Assembly: GCF_900115435.1 (NCBI RefSeq)
Contig: NZ_FOWK01000005.1
Coordinates: forward strand, 62,001 to 126,000
DNA: 64,000 nt
Reading direction: 5' to 3'
Source of the DNA: Prevotella sp. tf2-5
Lineage (GTDB): Bacteria; Bacteroidota; Bacteroidia; Bacteroidales; Bacteroidaceae
The notes beneath the pieces were generated by a model that searched no databases, was not told the DNA's origin, and worked only from the letters and a program-made list of their open reading frames with translations. Shown here piece by piece: positions 34,121-43,740 of this stretch; within the stretch, counting starts at the first letter, position 1; each line of letters begins with the position of its first letter. Made by a program: the position numbers and the translations under genes.

Positions 34121-36355
34121 ATGATACAAACAGTCGTTAAGCGCGATGGGCGCATTGTGGGATTCAACGAACAGAAAATCATGGCTGCCATTCGCAAGGC
34201 GATGCTCCATACTGACAAGGGAGAGGATGAGCGATTGCTGCAGACCATCACCGACCGTATTGCCGCTAAGGGTAATTCACAGATGACGGTTGAGGAGATT
34301 CAGGATGCCGTGGAAATGGAACTGATGAAGAGTGCGCGAAAAGACGTGGCACAACGCTATATCGCTTATCGTAACCAGCGCTCCATCGCCCGCAGGGCAA
34401 AGACCCGTGACGTGTTCCTGGATATTGTGAACATCAAGAACAATGATGTCACACGTGAGAATGCGAACATGAACGCCGACACTCCTGCCGGTATGATGAT
34501 GAAGTTCGCCTCAGAGAGTACCAAACCGTTTGTCGACGACTATCTGCTCTCACCGGAAAGTCGTGACGCTGTGGAGCATAACTACCTGCATATCCATGAC
34601 AAGGACTATTACCCCACGAAGTCACTGACCTGTGTGCAGCACCCGCTTGACAATATCCTGACACAAGGTTTTATCGCAGGGCATGGCGCCAGTCGTCCTG
34701 CCAAACGAATCGAGACGGCGGCAGTGCTTGCTTGTATCTCTCTGGAATGTGCCCAGAACGAGATGCATGGTGGTCAGGCTATTCCCGCCTTTGACTTCTA
34801 TCTCGCTCCTTATGTCCGCTGTTCTTATGTAGAAGAGTTGAAAGCCTTGGAGGACCTCAACGGGGAGGACTATAGCTCCTTGTATGACGAGGTGCTCATG
34901 GACTATATCAAACAACCTCTTGACAAGTTGACGGGTATCGACCGTGTCCGCCAGCATGCCATCAACAAAACGGTGGGTCGTGTCCATCAGGCGATGGAGG
35001 CTTTTATCCATAATATGAACACAATCCACTCCCGTGGTGGTAATCAGGTGGTCTTCTCCAGTATCAACTATGGTACGGATACCTCTGCCGAGGGACGTTG
35101 TATCATGCGTGAGCTGCTCAACAGCACGTATCAGGGAGTGGGTAATGGTGAGACCGCGATCTTCCCCATCCAGATATGGAAGAAAAAGAGAGGTGTCAAC
35201 TATCTCCCGCAGGATCCCAACTACGACCTCTACCAGTTGGCTTGTAAGGTGACGGCGCGTCGTTTCTTCCCGAACTTCCTGAATCTTGATGCCTCATACA
35301 ATCAGGATAGTGAGTGGCGTGCCGACGATCCTAAACGTTATATCCATGAGGTGGCTACCATGGGGTGCCGCACCCGTGTCTTCGAGAACCGCTTTGGTCC
35401 CAAGACATCCATCGGTCGTGGTAACCTCTCGTTTACTACGATTAATATCGTACGTATCGCCATTGAGTGTATGGACGTAAAAGACAAGGAGGCACGTATC
35501 GCCAAGTTCTTCGCGAAGCTTGACGAGTTATTGGAGACAGCAGCCAAACAGTTAGATGAGCGTTTCCAGTTCCAGAAGACCGCCTTTGTCAAACAGTTCC
35601 CCTTGTTGATGCGCAGCCTGTGGATTGGTGCCGACAAGCTCGGTCCTAACGACACCATTGAGCGTGTCATCAACCAAGGTACACTGGGTATTGGCTTCAT
35701 AGGTCTCGCTGAGTGTCTGGTAGCACTTATTGGTAAGCATCATGGCGAGAGCGAGGAGGCTCAGGAGCTGGGACTGAGGATTATCAGTTATATGCGTCAG
35801 CGTGTCAACGATTTCAGTGAGCGTTATCAGCATAACTATTCTGTCCTTGCCACCCCGGCAGAGGGACTCAGTGGTAAGTTCACCAAGAAAGACCGTAAGG
35901 AGTTCGGCGTGATCCCTGGTGTTACCGATCGTGACTATTACACCAACTCCAATCACGTTCCTGTATATTATAAATGCTCTGCCCGCCATAAAGCGGAAGT
36001 AGAGGCTCCCTATCATGAGCTGACTCGTGGCGGTCATATCTTTTATGTGGAGATCGATGGCGACGCCACCCATAACCCTCAGGTCATCATGAGTGTGGTG
36101 GATATGATGGATAAGCTGGATATGGGTTATGGCTCTGTCAACCATAATCGTAACCGCTGTATGGACTGTGGCTATGAGAACGCGGCTCCACATTTGGAGA
36201 AATGTCCTAAGTGCGGTAGTACGAATATTGACAAGCTGCAACGTATCACAGGCTATCTCGTAGGAACCACTGATCGTTGGAATCATGGCAAGCTCTGTGA
36301 GCTCAATGACCGTGTGACCCATATCGAGGGCTCCCAGCAACAGAATCTCTTCTAA
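34121..36355 (+). CDS. nrdD: Anaerobic ribonucleoside-triphosphate reductase
   Basis: A 744-residue class III ribonucleotide reductase that makes dNTPs without oxygen. An N-terminal ATP-cone (residues 1-95, VVKRDGRIVGFNEQKI) is followed by the catalytic barrel. The C-terminal zinc site is CMDCGYENAAPHLEKCPKCG and the glycyl-radical loop is RITGYLVG with the radical glycine at about 711. The activase NrdG follows 40 bases downstream. Together they indicate an anaerobe. Confidence 0.95.
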   Translation: MIQTVVKRDGRIVGFNEQKIMAAIRKAMLHTDKGEDERLLQTITDRIAAKGNSQMTVEEIQDAVEMELMKSARKDVAQRYIAYRNQRSIARRAKTRDVFLDIVNIKNNDVTRENANMNADTPAGMMMKFASESTKPFVDDYLLSPESRDAVEHNYLHIHDKDYYPTKSLTCVQHPLDNILTQGFIAGHGASRPAKRIETAAVLACISLECAQNEMHGGQAIPAFDFYLAPYVRCSYVEELKALEDLNGEDYSSLYDEVLMDYIKQPLDKLTGIDRVRQHAINKTVGRVHQAMEAFIHNMNTIHSRGGNQVVFSSINYGTDTSAEGRCIMRELLNSTYQGVGNGETAIFPIQIWKKKRGVNYLPQDPNYDLYQLACKVTARRFFPNFLNLDASYNQDSEWRADDPKRYIHEVATMGCRTRVFENRFGPKTSIGRGNLSFTTINIVRIAIECMDVKDKEARIAKFFAKLDELLETAAKQLDERFQFQKTAFVKQFPLLMRSLWIGADKLGPNDTIERVINQGTLGIGFIGLAECLVALIGKHHGESEEAQELGLRIISYMRQRVNDFSERYQHNYSVLATPAEGLSGKFTKKDRKEFGVIPGVTDRDYYTNSNHVPVYYKCSARHKAEVEAPYHELTRGGHIFYVEIDGDATHNPQVIMSVVDMMDKLDMGYGSVNHNRNRCMDCGYENAAPHLEKCPKCGSTNIDKLQRITGYLVGTTDRWNHGKLCELNDRVTHIEGSQQQNLF

Positions 36356-36356
36356 A

Positions 36357-36397
36357 AACTATAGTTCCTATAGTAACTATAGTAACTATATAACTAT
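36357..36397 (+). repeat. Short CTATAGTAA-type repeat before nrdG
   Basis: CTATAGTAA occurs twice in tandem and degenerates into CTATATAA and CTATG; the last unit contains the nrdG ATG at 36396. It is the only sequence between nrdD and nrdG. Confidence 0.6.
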
Positions 36398-36890
36398 GAT
36401 CTCCGTATTAGATATCGTAGAAGACACAATGGTAGACGGTCCGGGATTCCGGACCTCTATCTATTGTGCCGGTTGCCGTCATGCATGTCCTGGATGCCAT
36501 AATCCACAATCATGGGACTTCAGTGGTGGTCATCCGATGTCGACAGAGCAGATCATGCGTATCATAGAGGCTGACCCTTATGCCAACGTGACGTTCTCCG
36601 GAGGTGACCCGATGTATCAGCCTGAGGGATTCACAGAACTGGCACGTACCATTCGTCAGCGGACATCGAAGGATATCTGGTGCTTTACTGGTTTCACCTT
36701 TGAGACACTGATAAACAACCCCCGCCATCGCCAGCTGCTGGAGCTTATTGATGTATTGGTTGATGGTCCTTTCATCAAGTCATTACGTGATGAAAGCCTG
36801 TTGTTCCGAGGAAGCAGTAACCAGCGGCTTATTGATGTTCCTGCGTCACTGAAAGCGGGGAAAGTAGTGCTCTTCGAGCCTGATGTGTGA
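36396..36890 (+). CDS. nrdG: Anaerobic ribonucleotide reductase activating protein
   Basis: A 164-residue radical SAM activase that installs the glycyl radical on NrdD. The cluster motif is CRHACPGC within YCAGCRHACPGCHN, and the glycine-rich SAM site is VTFSGGDPMYQPEG. Length is typical. Its stop codon directly abuts the last base of a convergent lipoprotein gene. Confidence 0.93.
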   Translation: MISVLDIVEDTMVDGPGFRTSIYCAGCRHACPGCHNPQSWDFSGGHPMSTEQIMRIIEADPYANVTFSGGDPMYQPEGFTELARTIRQRTSKDIWCFTGFTFETLINNPRHRQLLELIDVLVDGPFIKSLRDESLLFRGSSNQRLIDVPASLKAGKVVLFEPDV

Positions 36891-37928
36891 TTACTTCAGG
36901 TATTTCTCTATATCCTGCTCCACATTATTAAGCTCCAGGTCACGAGCGACGATCTTCCCTTGTTTATTGACGACGATGACGGAGGGAACGACAAACAGTC
37001 CGAGCTGTTGCACCAATGGTGTCTCGAACAGTTTCCCATCCCACACGACAGCCCAGTCAAGGGTGTCCCTGTCAACTCGTTGCTGCACCTCTTTCTTGGC
37101 ACCATCCAAACAGATGCTGACAAGAGAGAGCTGGTTGGGGTATTTACGCTGGAGCCGGCGTAACCGACGCTGAATCTCCGTACTAGGATAGTTCCATGAT
37201 GCCCATGTGGTGATTACTCCCACCTTTCCTCTCATCTCACCGCTGCTGATCTTTCTACCCTTGAGATCCGTAGCCGTAAATGAAGGAAGAGCGACTTGCA
37301 GCCGACTATTCTTCAGTCCCTCAAGTTGTTTGCCCAACTTTCGCAGTCTTCCATTATCCGGGTCGGCTTTCAGCATCAGGGCTGCCAGCCGCTGTCCTTC
37401 TGAATAGTTTGGCTCCTTCACTGACACAAAGTATTTGTCAAGTAAATACATGCTGACGATAGAGGTGGGGTTCTCCTCTATGAACTGGGCGATGGCACCG
37501 GGAATCTCCGGAGGAGTCAGTTTGTTGACACGGGCACGTAACTTGGTCAACTCGTCATTCTCATCGGTTCCCTTGATGGTCATCTCCTTCAAATGGGTGG
37601 CGTCACCCTTGATCTCCACCTCTTCACCTGGTGTGGCGAACACTGCCTGCTCACTGAAGTTCGGGAAGACGATGATCAGCGTCACCATATTACGTACTTC
37701 CTTCTCATAGGCGAAACGACCGTTCCGCACCTTGATGGTGTCCACTCCGACAAAGCCACCGTCAGGACTGTATATCAGGAACTCACCCTGGTTGATATTA
37801 CGCAGACGACCAGACAGGCGGAACTTATTCCCTTCTGGTCCGCAAGACAAGAGTAAAAAGGTAAAAAGATATAAAGGCAGATAACACATCACCTTCTTAA
37901 GAAATCCTATCGGCTGCAGTCTTTCCAT
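36891..37928 (-). CDS. Thioredoxin-fold lipoprotein lacking the CxxC motif (TlpA-like)
   Basis: A 345-residue lipoprotein (lipobox LLLSC, Cys29). An N-terminal beta domain of DUF4369 type (about 35-125) is followed by a helical linker and a TlpA-like thioredoxin domain (about 210-345). The active-site segment is TWASWNYPSTE: where TlpA proteins have W-C-x-x-C, this one has W245-N-Y-P-S249. It cannot do thiol-disulfide exchange in the usual way. It lies 29 bases after the OmpA/TPR lipoprotein gene on the same strand. A start at 37889 is possible. Confidence 0.8.
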   Translation of the reverse strand: MERLQPIGFLKKVMCYLPLYLFTFLLLSCGPEGNKFRLSGRLRNINQGEFLIYSPDGGFVGVDTIKVRNGRFAYEKEVRNMVTLIIVFPNFSEQAVFATPGEEVEIKGDATHLKEMTIKGTDENDELTKLRARVNKLTPPEIPGAIAQFIEENPTSIVSMYLLDKYFVSVKEPNYSEGQRLAALMLKADPDNGRLRKLGKQLEGLKNSRLQVALPSFTATDLKGRKISSGEMRGKVGVITTWASWNYPSTEIQRRLRRLQRKYPNQLSLVSICLDGAKKEVQQRVDRDTLDWAVVWDGKLFETPLVQQLGLFVVPSVIVVNKQGKIVARDLELNNVEQDIEKYLK

Positions 37929-37957
37929 CTCCTTTTACCTTTTTACGTCCTTACGCT

Positions 37958-39637
37958 TTATTTTTGTACCTTTACCAGCTCCAGGTCCTTGTCGGCATAA
38001 GTCTTGAGCCCGGGGTTCTTCTGCAGTGCACTACGCAGGAAAGAAGCTGCCGCGTCATAATTCTCCTGACGAGCCTGTACGATGGCTGCGAGATAGTCTG
38101 TGATACCGTCAGGGTTCTTGATATTCTTCAAGGTCTGCTGGGCACGGGCATAGTCTTTGTTCAACAACTGGGCGAGTGCCGCACTGTTGCTGGGACGATA
38201 GCCGAAGTCCTGCTGGGCAAGGGCATAGTTACCTTGTGCCAGGTGCAGGTTTCCTAAAGCCTCAGCAAGACCAGAGGCACCCGAAGACTGGGCTATCAGG
38301 TTCTCGGCAGTCTGGACATCTCCTTGTTGCAGTGCCATCAGTCCGAGGTTAGCACTGGTCTCTGGCAATTTCTGGACAGCCTGTGCCTGTTGGAAATAAC
38401 GTTTAGCCTCCTCGTAATTACCCTGTTGCATAGCAAGGGTACCGAGGTTGTTATAGGCTCTTGCATCCTGTGTATACAGACGGGCAGTGGTTTTCAGGAT
38501 ATCCTCTCTCTCACGGTCTGTGTTAGCGATGGAGGCAGCGTAGATCAGTTCCTCCACACTGAGTTTCGAGGCATCCTGTTGATACTGGTTGAAAATCTGC
38601 TCGTCGTCACGACCGATCACCTCATAGTTAATGGTCATACGGGCACGACGTAACTCTGGCAAAACGCCCTCGGCGAGCTCACGGAAGCCCTGACTCATAT
38701 TCTTGATCTGTTGCTCACGCTCCTGAGGATCCTGGTACATGGAGAGGACACGCAGGATGACATCCTTATCCTGTATGTTACTTGCCTTCACCAACTCTTG
38801 GAAACCCTCCCAGTCCTGGGCGGTATACTCGGAGCTGATACCACCTTCCAGGTTGGCATTCTTCAACTGCTGGCGTACATAACTCTCGGTGTTCTGCTGA
38901 CGTTTGTTAGCAAGCTGCTCATTGAGTTTCAGACCACCATCAGGAGAGGCATAGGCAGAGATCTCCACATTAGAGAGGTTCAGTCCCTCCTGGTCACGGG
39001 CAATCTGCTGTAACAGTTTCACGAAATCCTGGACGGAGTTCGACTGCAGCTCACTCTTGCGCAGCTCTGCCTGCTGGATAAGGAACTTCACATTGGCGTC
39101 GAGCTTCTGCTCTGTGATACGCTGGAAAGCATCAGGAGCCACACAGGGCTGTGCACTGCTGACGGTCTGATGGTAGAGCTCACTGGTGGCGATGACACCC
39201 GTAGCGACCTTCACGGCAGGCACTTTCACTTCCTTTTTACCAACCTTGGCGTCGAAAGTCAGGAAGAGGTCGCTCTGCTGCATCGCTGCCTCATAGGGGA
39301 ATGCCGTCTTCATCGTGTAATGTCCTCCTAACAGGTAGGAAATCGTCTGGTCGTTACCCATCACCTTCTCACCTTGGAAAGTCGCTGACTGTCCTTTCAA
39401 TGCCTGCTGCACTCCGTTCTTGGTGTAGCGCAGCTCGGGTGTCACAGTAACCACCGCCTTACGGTTCATATACTGTTCCGGGAACATACCGTTGATGGTA
39501 GCCTGCACTTGTCCGCCCTCTGTCTCTAACGGATTAGGAACCACCTTAAAATTATCGGCGGAGAGAGACTTCAGTCCACCACCACAGGATGTCAGCATAG
39601 CGACAGCTACAGCTGACAAAATCATTGTCTTTTTCAT
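37958..39637 (-). CDS. OmpA-like/TPR lipoprotein
   Basis: About 559 residues with a lipoprotein signal (MLTSCGGG). A beta-rich N-terminal half is followed by an OmpA-type segment around VEISAYASPDGGLKLNEQLA, whose role elsewhere is peptidoglycan contact. At least four TPR units follow in the last 200 residues (AYNNLGTLAMQQGNYEEAKR and similar). An ATG four codons upstream (39649) is possible. The promoter shares a 27-base identical core with that of the large surface protein at 43583, suggesting joint control. Confidence 0.78.
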   Translation of the reverse strand: MKKTMILSAVAVAMLTSCGGGLKSLSADNFKVVPNPLETEGGQVQATINGMFPEQYMNRKAVVTVTPELRYTKNGVQQALKGQSATFQGEKVMGNDQTISYLLGGHYTMKTAFPYEAAMQQSDLFLTFDAKVGKKEVKVPAVKVATGVIATSELYHQTVSSAQPCVAPDAFQRITEQKLDANVKFLIQQAELRKSELQSNSVQDFVKLLQQIARDQEGLNLSNVEISAYASPDGGLKLNEQLANKRQQNTESYVRQQLKNANLEGGISSEYTAQDWEGFQELVKASNIQDKDVILRVLSMYQDPQEREQQIKNMSQGFRELAEGVLPELRRARMTINYEVIGRDDEQIFNQYQQDASKLSVEELIYAASIANTDREREDILKTTARLYTQDARAYNNLGTLAMQQGNYEEAKRYFQQAQAVQKLPETSANLGLMALQQGDVQTAENLIAQSSGASGLAEALGNLHLAQGNYALAQQDFGYRPSNSAALAQLLNKDYARAQQTLKNIKNPDGITDYLAAIVQARQENYDAAASFLRSALQKNPGLKTYADKDLELVKVQK

Positions 39638-39658
39638 CTTCGTTACCATTTAATGTTG

Positions 39659-39690
39659 CAAAGGTACGAATAAGTGAGTAAAATGCCAAA
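39659..39690 (-). promoter_or_regulatory. Promoter of the OmpA/TPR gene (shared core)
   Basis: On the minus strand: TTTG (39687-39690), 20 bases, TACCTTTG (39659-39666). The segment 39665-39691 is identical to 43614-43640, and a further 19-base match (39695-39713 with 43691-43709) lies upstream. Confidence 0.72.
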
Positions 39691-39711
39691 TTAATTTGAG
39701 CATTTTCGAAC

Positions 39712-39745
39712 GTTAGTACCTTCGACGAAGATCAAAGGTACTAAC
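39712..39745 (-). terminator. Hairpin over the stop codon of the 45-residue peptide gene
   Basis: GTTAGTACCTT (39712-39722) pairs with AAGGTACTAAC (39735-39745), an 11-base-pair perfect stem that includes the peptide stop codon at 39741-39743. Confidence 0.6.
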
Positions 39746-39878
39746 TACCACCACCGGAATCCCAAATCGGGTAATTGCTATCATCGAATGAGCCTTTTAA
39801 TGGACTTGTGAGCAGACAAAAGGAACTATTCTTAAACAGAACCACCTGGGTTGTAGGCTTTTGATATCTCTTTTTCAT
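39741..39878 (-). CDS. 45-residue peptide of a short MKKxYxKP family
   Basis: A small gene that starts 18 bases after the stop of the large surface protein, same strand. It begins MKKRYQKPTTQVVLFKN, has CLL at 21-23 and ends PIWDSGGGS. It has no signal peptide. It shares start pattern, CLL position and a Trp-Asp near the C-terminus with the 38-residue peptide at 18879-18995, which follows the BspA-like gene in the same way. Two independent occurrences in the same context make a real gene likely. Function is unknown. Confidence 0.7.
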   Translation of the reverse strand: MKKRYQKPTTQVVLFKNSSFCLLTSPLKGSFDDSNYPIWDSGGGS

Positions 39879-39896
39879 CTTTGCGTCCTCCATGCT

Positions 39897-42800
39897 TTAT
39901 TTGCTTACATATTTCCTGCCATTCCAGATATAAACACCCTTTTTAGGCTTGCCTGGCAACAGACGACCGTTCAAGTCATAGTAGTGCTCTGTACCGTCAG
40001 CGTCGATGGTGCGTATCTGCTTGATGTCGGTTATTTCTCCATCGTCGATGGCCATGTTCAACTCGCGGGCACCAGCCGAGGTAGCTTGGAAGTAGGCACG
40101 ATAGGAACCGATGAAGGCTTCCTCCACACCGTTTGGCACCTTATGCCACTTGCCGTCTCTCTGCAGGATGTAAGTAGGCTTGTCTGCATCGTAGAGCTGT
40201 GCGTTCGGAATCTTGACCAGCGTACCCTTGAATTCATAGCCACTGATGGACCCACTGTTCGTACCGCCCGTCTGACCTTTAGTAAAGGATACACTGGCGG
40301 TTGTCGAAAGGCTTGCCGTACCGCTGCTGACCACCACATAGTAGGGTTTGTTAGCCCCCATGCTGCCACCCTCCACTTCCTCGAAGGTGATGGTCGTGAC
40401 TCCTGCTTCAACCGCTGAGGTTGAAGGCATATAGACCTTCACATTAGCGTCCGAGAGCGTCAGGGCGTATGGCAGACAGACGGTATAGCCGCGAGGAGTG
40501 TTTACAACATTGTCGCCGTCTTGCTGGGCGTAGGGTACGAGTATGCGATCATTAGTAACACCATTGGGTGCCGTAAAGTCCGTCTTGGGACAGAAGTCCA
40601 CACCGTCAGTCAGCGTGATGGACTGCTCACCCTGCTTGCCCTGTGCCGTACTGCCAATAATCACGTTGTGACCATATTTTGAATCTGCCAAGGTGTGTTC
40701 TTCTGGCAGATAGATGAGCACTTTCTCGGGCACATTGGTAAAGAAACCGGTGGCATCCGCCCCACGGTTAGTGTTCCATACTGTAGTCCAGTTGGTACAC
40801 TTTCTCAGGTCGAGATACTGCAGGGCGGTATTGTTATTGAACGGCGATGGATTCTGTGCACCATCCCGCAGCGTTTCAGGCATGATGATGCCCGTCAGCA
40901 GGTTGCAGTCCTCAAAGGCCAACTTGCTCACGGCCTCCACATTATAAGGATAATTATATTTATCTTTAATCGAAGATGGCAACTCCAACTCGCCAGCCTT
41001 TTTGACAGGACAGCGCAACAGTTCCCATGCATCAGAAGATGGGTTTGCTATCGATGTCCATTTACTGTAGAGCAAGTTGTCAACTACTATCATGTTCGCG
41101 TTGTTTTCATTTACACTGATGGTGGTGAGCTTAGGGCACTTTTTGATCATCTCTCTCCCAGGGTTACTAGGGTAAAGTTGGGTATTAACAGCTCCTACCT
41201 TTGATCCTAACGCCAGACTCGTCAGGTTGGGAAGATCTTCAAAATAGCAGGCTCTCACATTGTTGCCAATGGTGATAGAAGTGATGGTCTCGTTGCCGCT
41301 GAATGCCTTTCTGTAAACCCAATCCACAGGAGCATTGTTTATAGCGTCTGGAATAACAACGGCGCCTCCCGCACCTTGATAGCCTATGACATCATAGTTT
41401 GATATATTTCCCCCATCGTAGTTGGCTTCATACACCACACCGTTGTTATCAACGACAATGCCCGTGTCATCCACGTAGATTTTAAGTGCCGATGGTATGG
41501 GGTAACGGTCGCCATTACTGAAGTAATACCATTTCTCGGTACCCAACGTGCTCTTCATGCCCTCGCCAATAGAAACCGTTGCAGGACAGTAGGTGATGGT
41601 GGCGTTATTCATGCCCACGCTGACCAAGTTTGTGTTATTATAGGATACAGCATAGCAGCGGGTAATGGTTATGGCATGCTCGCAGCCACCCACCAAACCT
41701 GTTTTCTTGCCAAGGATAATGGATGTCGAGCCGCAGTCCGTGATCTCGCCATCGTGCATGTTACCCACTATTCCGCCCGACCAGCCATCAGCACCCGTAT
41801 CGTTATCGTCTTGACTGGCTCTCACCGTGCTCGTGCCCCAAACCTGACAATCCTCTATCGTGCTGTAGGCATCGTCGCTCGACCTGCCCATCACACCGCC
41901 AGCGCTGCTTTTGGCTGTAATCGTAGCATTGTTCACCATGACCTGCCCCACATAGCAGGAGCCGCCATATACCCAGCCCACTGCGCCACCGACATATTTT
42001 CCGTCGGTACTGATGTTAGGTCCAGTGATTTGCACATTAGAGATATGCGCATTGATGACCAATCCGAAGAGCCCTCGATAGTCGTAGGAGGTCCCCGTGG
42101 TTTTCAGACCGCTGATGGTATGGCCCTGACCATCGAAGCGCCCCATAAACGGATGAATTTGCGAGTTGTCCGCACTGGCACACCCGATGGGCTCCCAGTT
42201 GGCGTCATTGCTAACGTCGATGTCGTCGGCAAGACGGATAGTGCGCCCCTCGTAGGTGTAACCAATTTTCACCTGGTCGGATATCTGGCGCAACTGATCG
42301 GCTGTTGTGACAACGATGTCGCTGGTGGTTTGATCTTGCTGCATGGGGTACACATGTGCCCATTTGGTGAATCCGCTGATATACATCTCATTCGTCATCT
42401 GCTGTGCGGTCATTCCTTCGTATGTTTGAGCATTCGTCCCATCATTGCCCACAGCGTCAAGGTTGCACTTAGACTGGTTCCAGTAATTGCTATATGCCAC
42501 ATTAGTAATTGTGTTGTGTATATCATATTTGCCAATGACGGCTCCCTTGACGGCTTCTCCGTTTCCACTGACAGTAGCATCCACCCAGTTTTTACATATT
42601 GTGAACGAATAGTAACCTTCAGTCCCTGCACTTACCATTCTTCCCACCAAACCACCGACATGGTCCCCTTCTTCAATCTTTACCGTCGAGTTCTGCACAT
42701 AGTTTTTCTCGATGGTCAGGTTGGCTTGAATGAAGCCGATAAGACCGCCTGCATGGTCGTCCTTGGCAGTGACGGAGCAATTGATGACGCGGTTTCCGGA

Positions 42801-43583
42801 AATCTTTGTTTTGTTTATGTCCAAAGTGTTGATACCTCCTGCAATGCCGCCCGCAGTATCGTCGAGGGTTCTAATGGTGCTATTGATAACAGCACAGTCA
42901 TAAAAATCACAGGCTCCATAGCCTATGATACCTCCGGCATATTCGATGTCGCCTGTCACACTGCTGTTCATCACACGGCAATTGCTGATGACGCTATTGG
43001 GACGGTTCGTGCATATATCAACATCGCCACAGATGACTCCGCATGCATTCCTGTCTGTTAAATCATCATAGTCACCTATTTCTATAGTGTAGTTGTCCAC
43101 TATGAGATTTTGGATACGCGCATATTTAATCTCAGAAAAGAGACCGTTATAATGATTAAACACAAGATTAGCTGTTTCAGAAAAAGCCTTGCCGTTGCGT
43201 ATGATGTGGTTTTGTCCGTCGAAACAAACCATGACATCACCTGTTCCATAGGCGTTTCCACCGTTTCGGGCTATCTGAAACTTATAACCACCCAAGTCGA
43301 TATTGCAGTCCAAGCAGACGTTCCTTCCACTAAAAGCGCTACTGTTATATAAGTCATAGGCATATTTTGCCAGCTGTGCGGCATTCGTAATGTAGATCAG
43401 ACCGTTCTCATCAACGTAATTCATCATCGACTTGCCGTCCCACAGGCTGAAACCGTCCCAGGTAGTAATGTCATAACTATCCACCGATGTATATTTCATA
43501 TCATCTGGTACGTCGGCTCTCACTGTCTGTACACCTGCCGTCATCAACAGCAGCAGTATCAGTAATAAATTGCTTCTTTTCAT
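39897..43583 (-). CDS. Large surface protein with GLUG-type and leucine-rich repeats and C-terminal sorting tail
   Basis: A 1,228-residue exported protein. The ATG at 43583 gives a clean signal peptide (MKRSNLLLILLLLMTAG, ending VRA). The N-terminal half has GLUG-type repeats (AGGLIGFIQ, VGGLVGRM, GGIIGYGA), the kind found in adhesins. The middle has BspA-like strands (ELELPSSIKDKYN, NLLTGIIMPETL). The C-terminus ends GVYIWNGRKYVSK, matching the tail of the BspA-like protein (GLYIYNGRKVVVK). It is followed by the 45-residue peptide gene and probably belongs to a type IX-type secreted set. Confidence 0.82.
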   Translation of the reverse strand: MKRSNLLLILLLLMTAGVQTVRADVPDDMKYTSVDSYDITTWDGFSLWDGKSMMNYVDENGLIYITNAAQLAKYAYDLYNSSAFSGRNVCLDCNIDLGGYKFQIARNGGNAYGTGDVMVCFDGQNHIIRNGKAFSETANLVFNHYNGLFSEIKYARIQNLIVDNYTIEIGDYDDLTDRNACGVICGDVDICTNRPNSVISNCRVMNSSVTGDIEYAGGIIGYGACDFYDCAVINSTIRTLDDTAGGIAGGINTLDINKTKISGNRVINCSVTAKDDHAGGLIGFIQANLTIEKNYVQNSTVKIEEGDHVGGLVGRMVSAGTEGYYSFTICKNWVDATVSGNGEAVKGAVIGKYDIHNTITNVAYSNYWNQSKCNLDAVGNDGTNAQTYEGMTAQQMTNEMYISGFTKWAHVYPMQQDQTTSDIVVTTADQLRQISDQVKIGYTYEGRTIRLADDIDVSNDANWEPIGCASADNSQIHPFMGRFDGQGHTISGLKTTGTSYDYRGLFGLVINAHISNVQITGPNISTDGKYVGGAVGWVYGGSCYVGQVMVNNATITAKSSAGGVMGRSSDDAYSTIEDCQVWGTSTVRASQDDNDTGADGWSGGIVGNMHDGEITDCGSTSIILGKKTGLVGGCEHAITITRCYAVSYNNTNLVSVGMNNATITYCPATVSIGEGMKSTLGTEKWYYFSNGDRYPIPSALKIYVDDTGIVVDNNGVVYEANYDGGNISNYDVIGYQGAGGAVVIPDAINNAPVDWVYRKAFSGNETITSITIGNNVRACYFEDLPNLTSLALGSKVGAVNTQLYPSNPGREMIKKCPKLTTISVNENNANMIVVDNLLYSKWTSIANPSSDAWELLRCPVKKAGELELPSSIKDKYNYPYNVEAVSKLAFEDCNLLTGIIMPETLRDGAQNPSPFNNNTALQYLDLRKCTNWTTVWNTNRGADATGFFTNVPEKVLIYLPEEHTLADSKYGHNVIIGSTAQGKQGEQSITLTDGVDFCPKTDFTAPNGVTNDRILVPYAQQDGDNVVNTPRGYTVCLPYALTLSDANVKVYMPSTSAVEAGVTTITFEEVEGGSMGANKPYYVVVSSGTASLSTTASVSFTKGQTGGTNSGSISGYEFKGTLVKIPNAQLYDADKPTYILQRDGKWHKVPNGVEEAFIGSYRAYFQATSAGARELNMAIDDGEITDIKQIRTIDADGTEHYYDLNGRLLPGKPKKGVYIWNGRKYVSK

Positions 43584-43607
43584 AGTTTTTGGTTTGTTAT
43601 TTGGGTG

Positions 43608-43639
43608 CAAAGATACGAATAAGTGAGTAAAATGCCAAA
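43608..43639 (-). promoter_or_regulatory. Promoter of the large surface protein gene (shared core)
   Basis: On the minus strand: TTTG (43636-43639), 20 bases, TATCTTTG (43608-43615). It is nearly identical to the promoter at 39659-39690. Confidence 0.72.
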
Positions 43640-43740
43640 TTTCTTCGCTCATTTCTAATATTTTAGGTGCTCAGGCTAGTACTCGTAGTCTTTGAGCATT
43701 TTCGAACGTGAGTGGTTTCCGAGAAACGACCTCGATATAT

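Noticed and set aside
41676..43061. A 461-codon open frame on the plus strand
   Set aside because: It lies entirely within the large surface protein gene, whose signal peptide, repeats and C-terminal tail support the minus strand.
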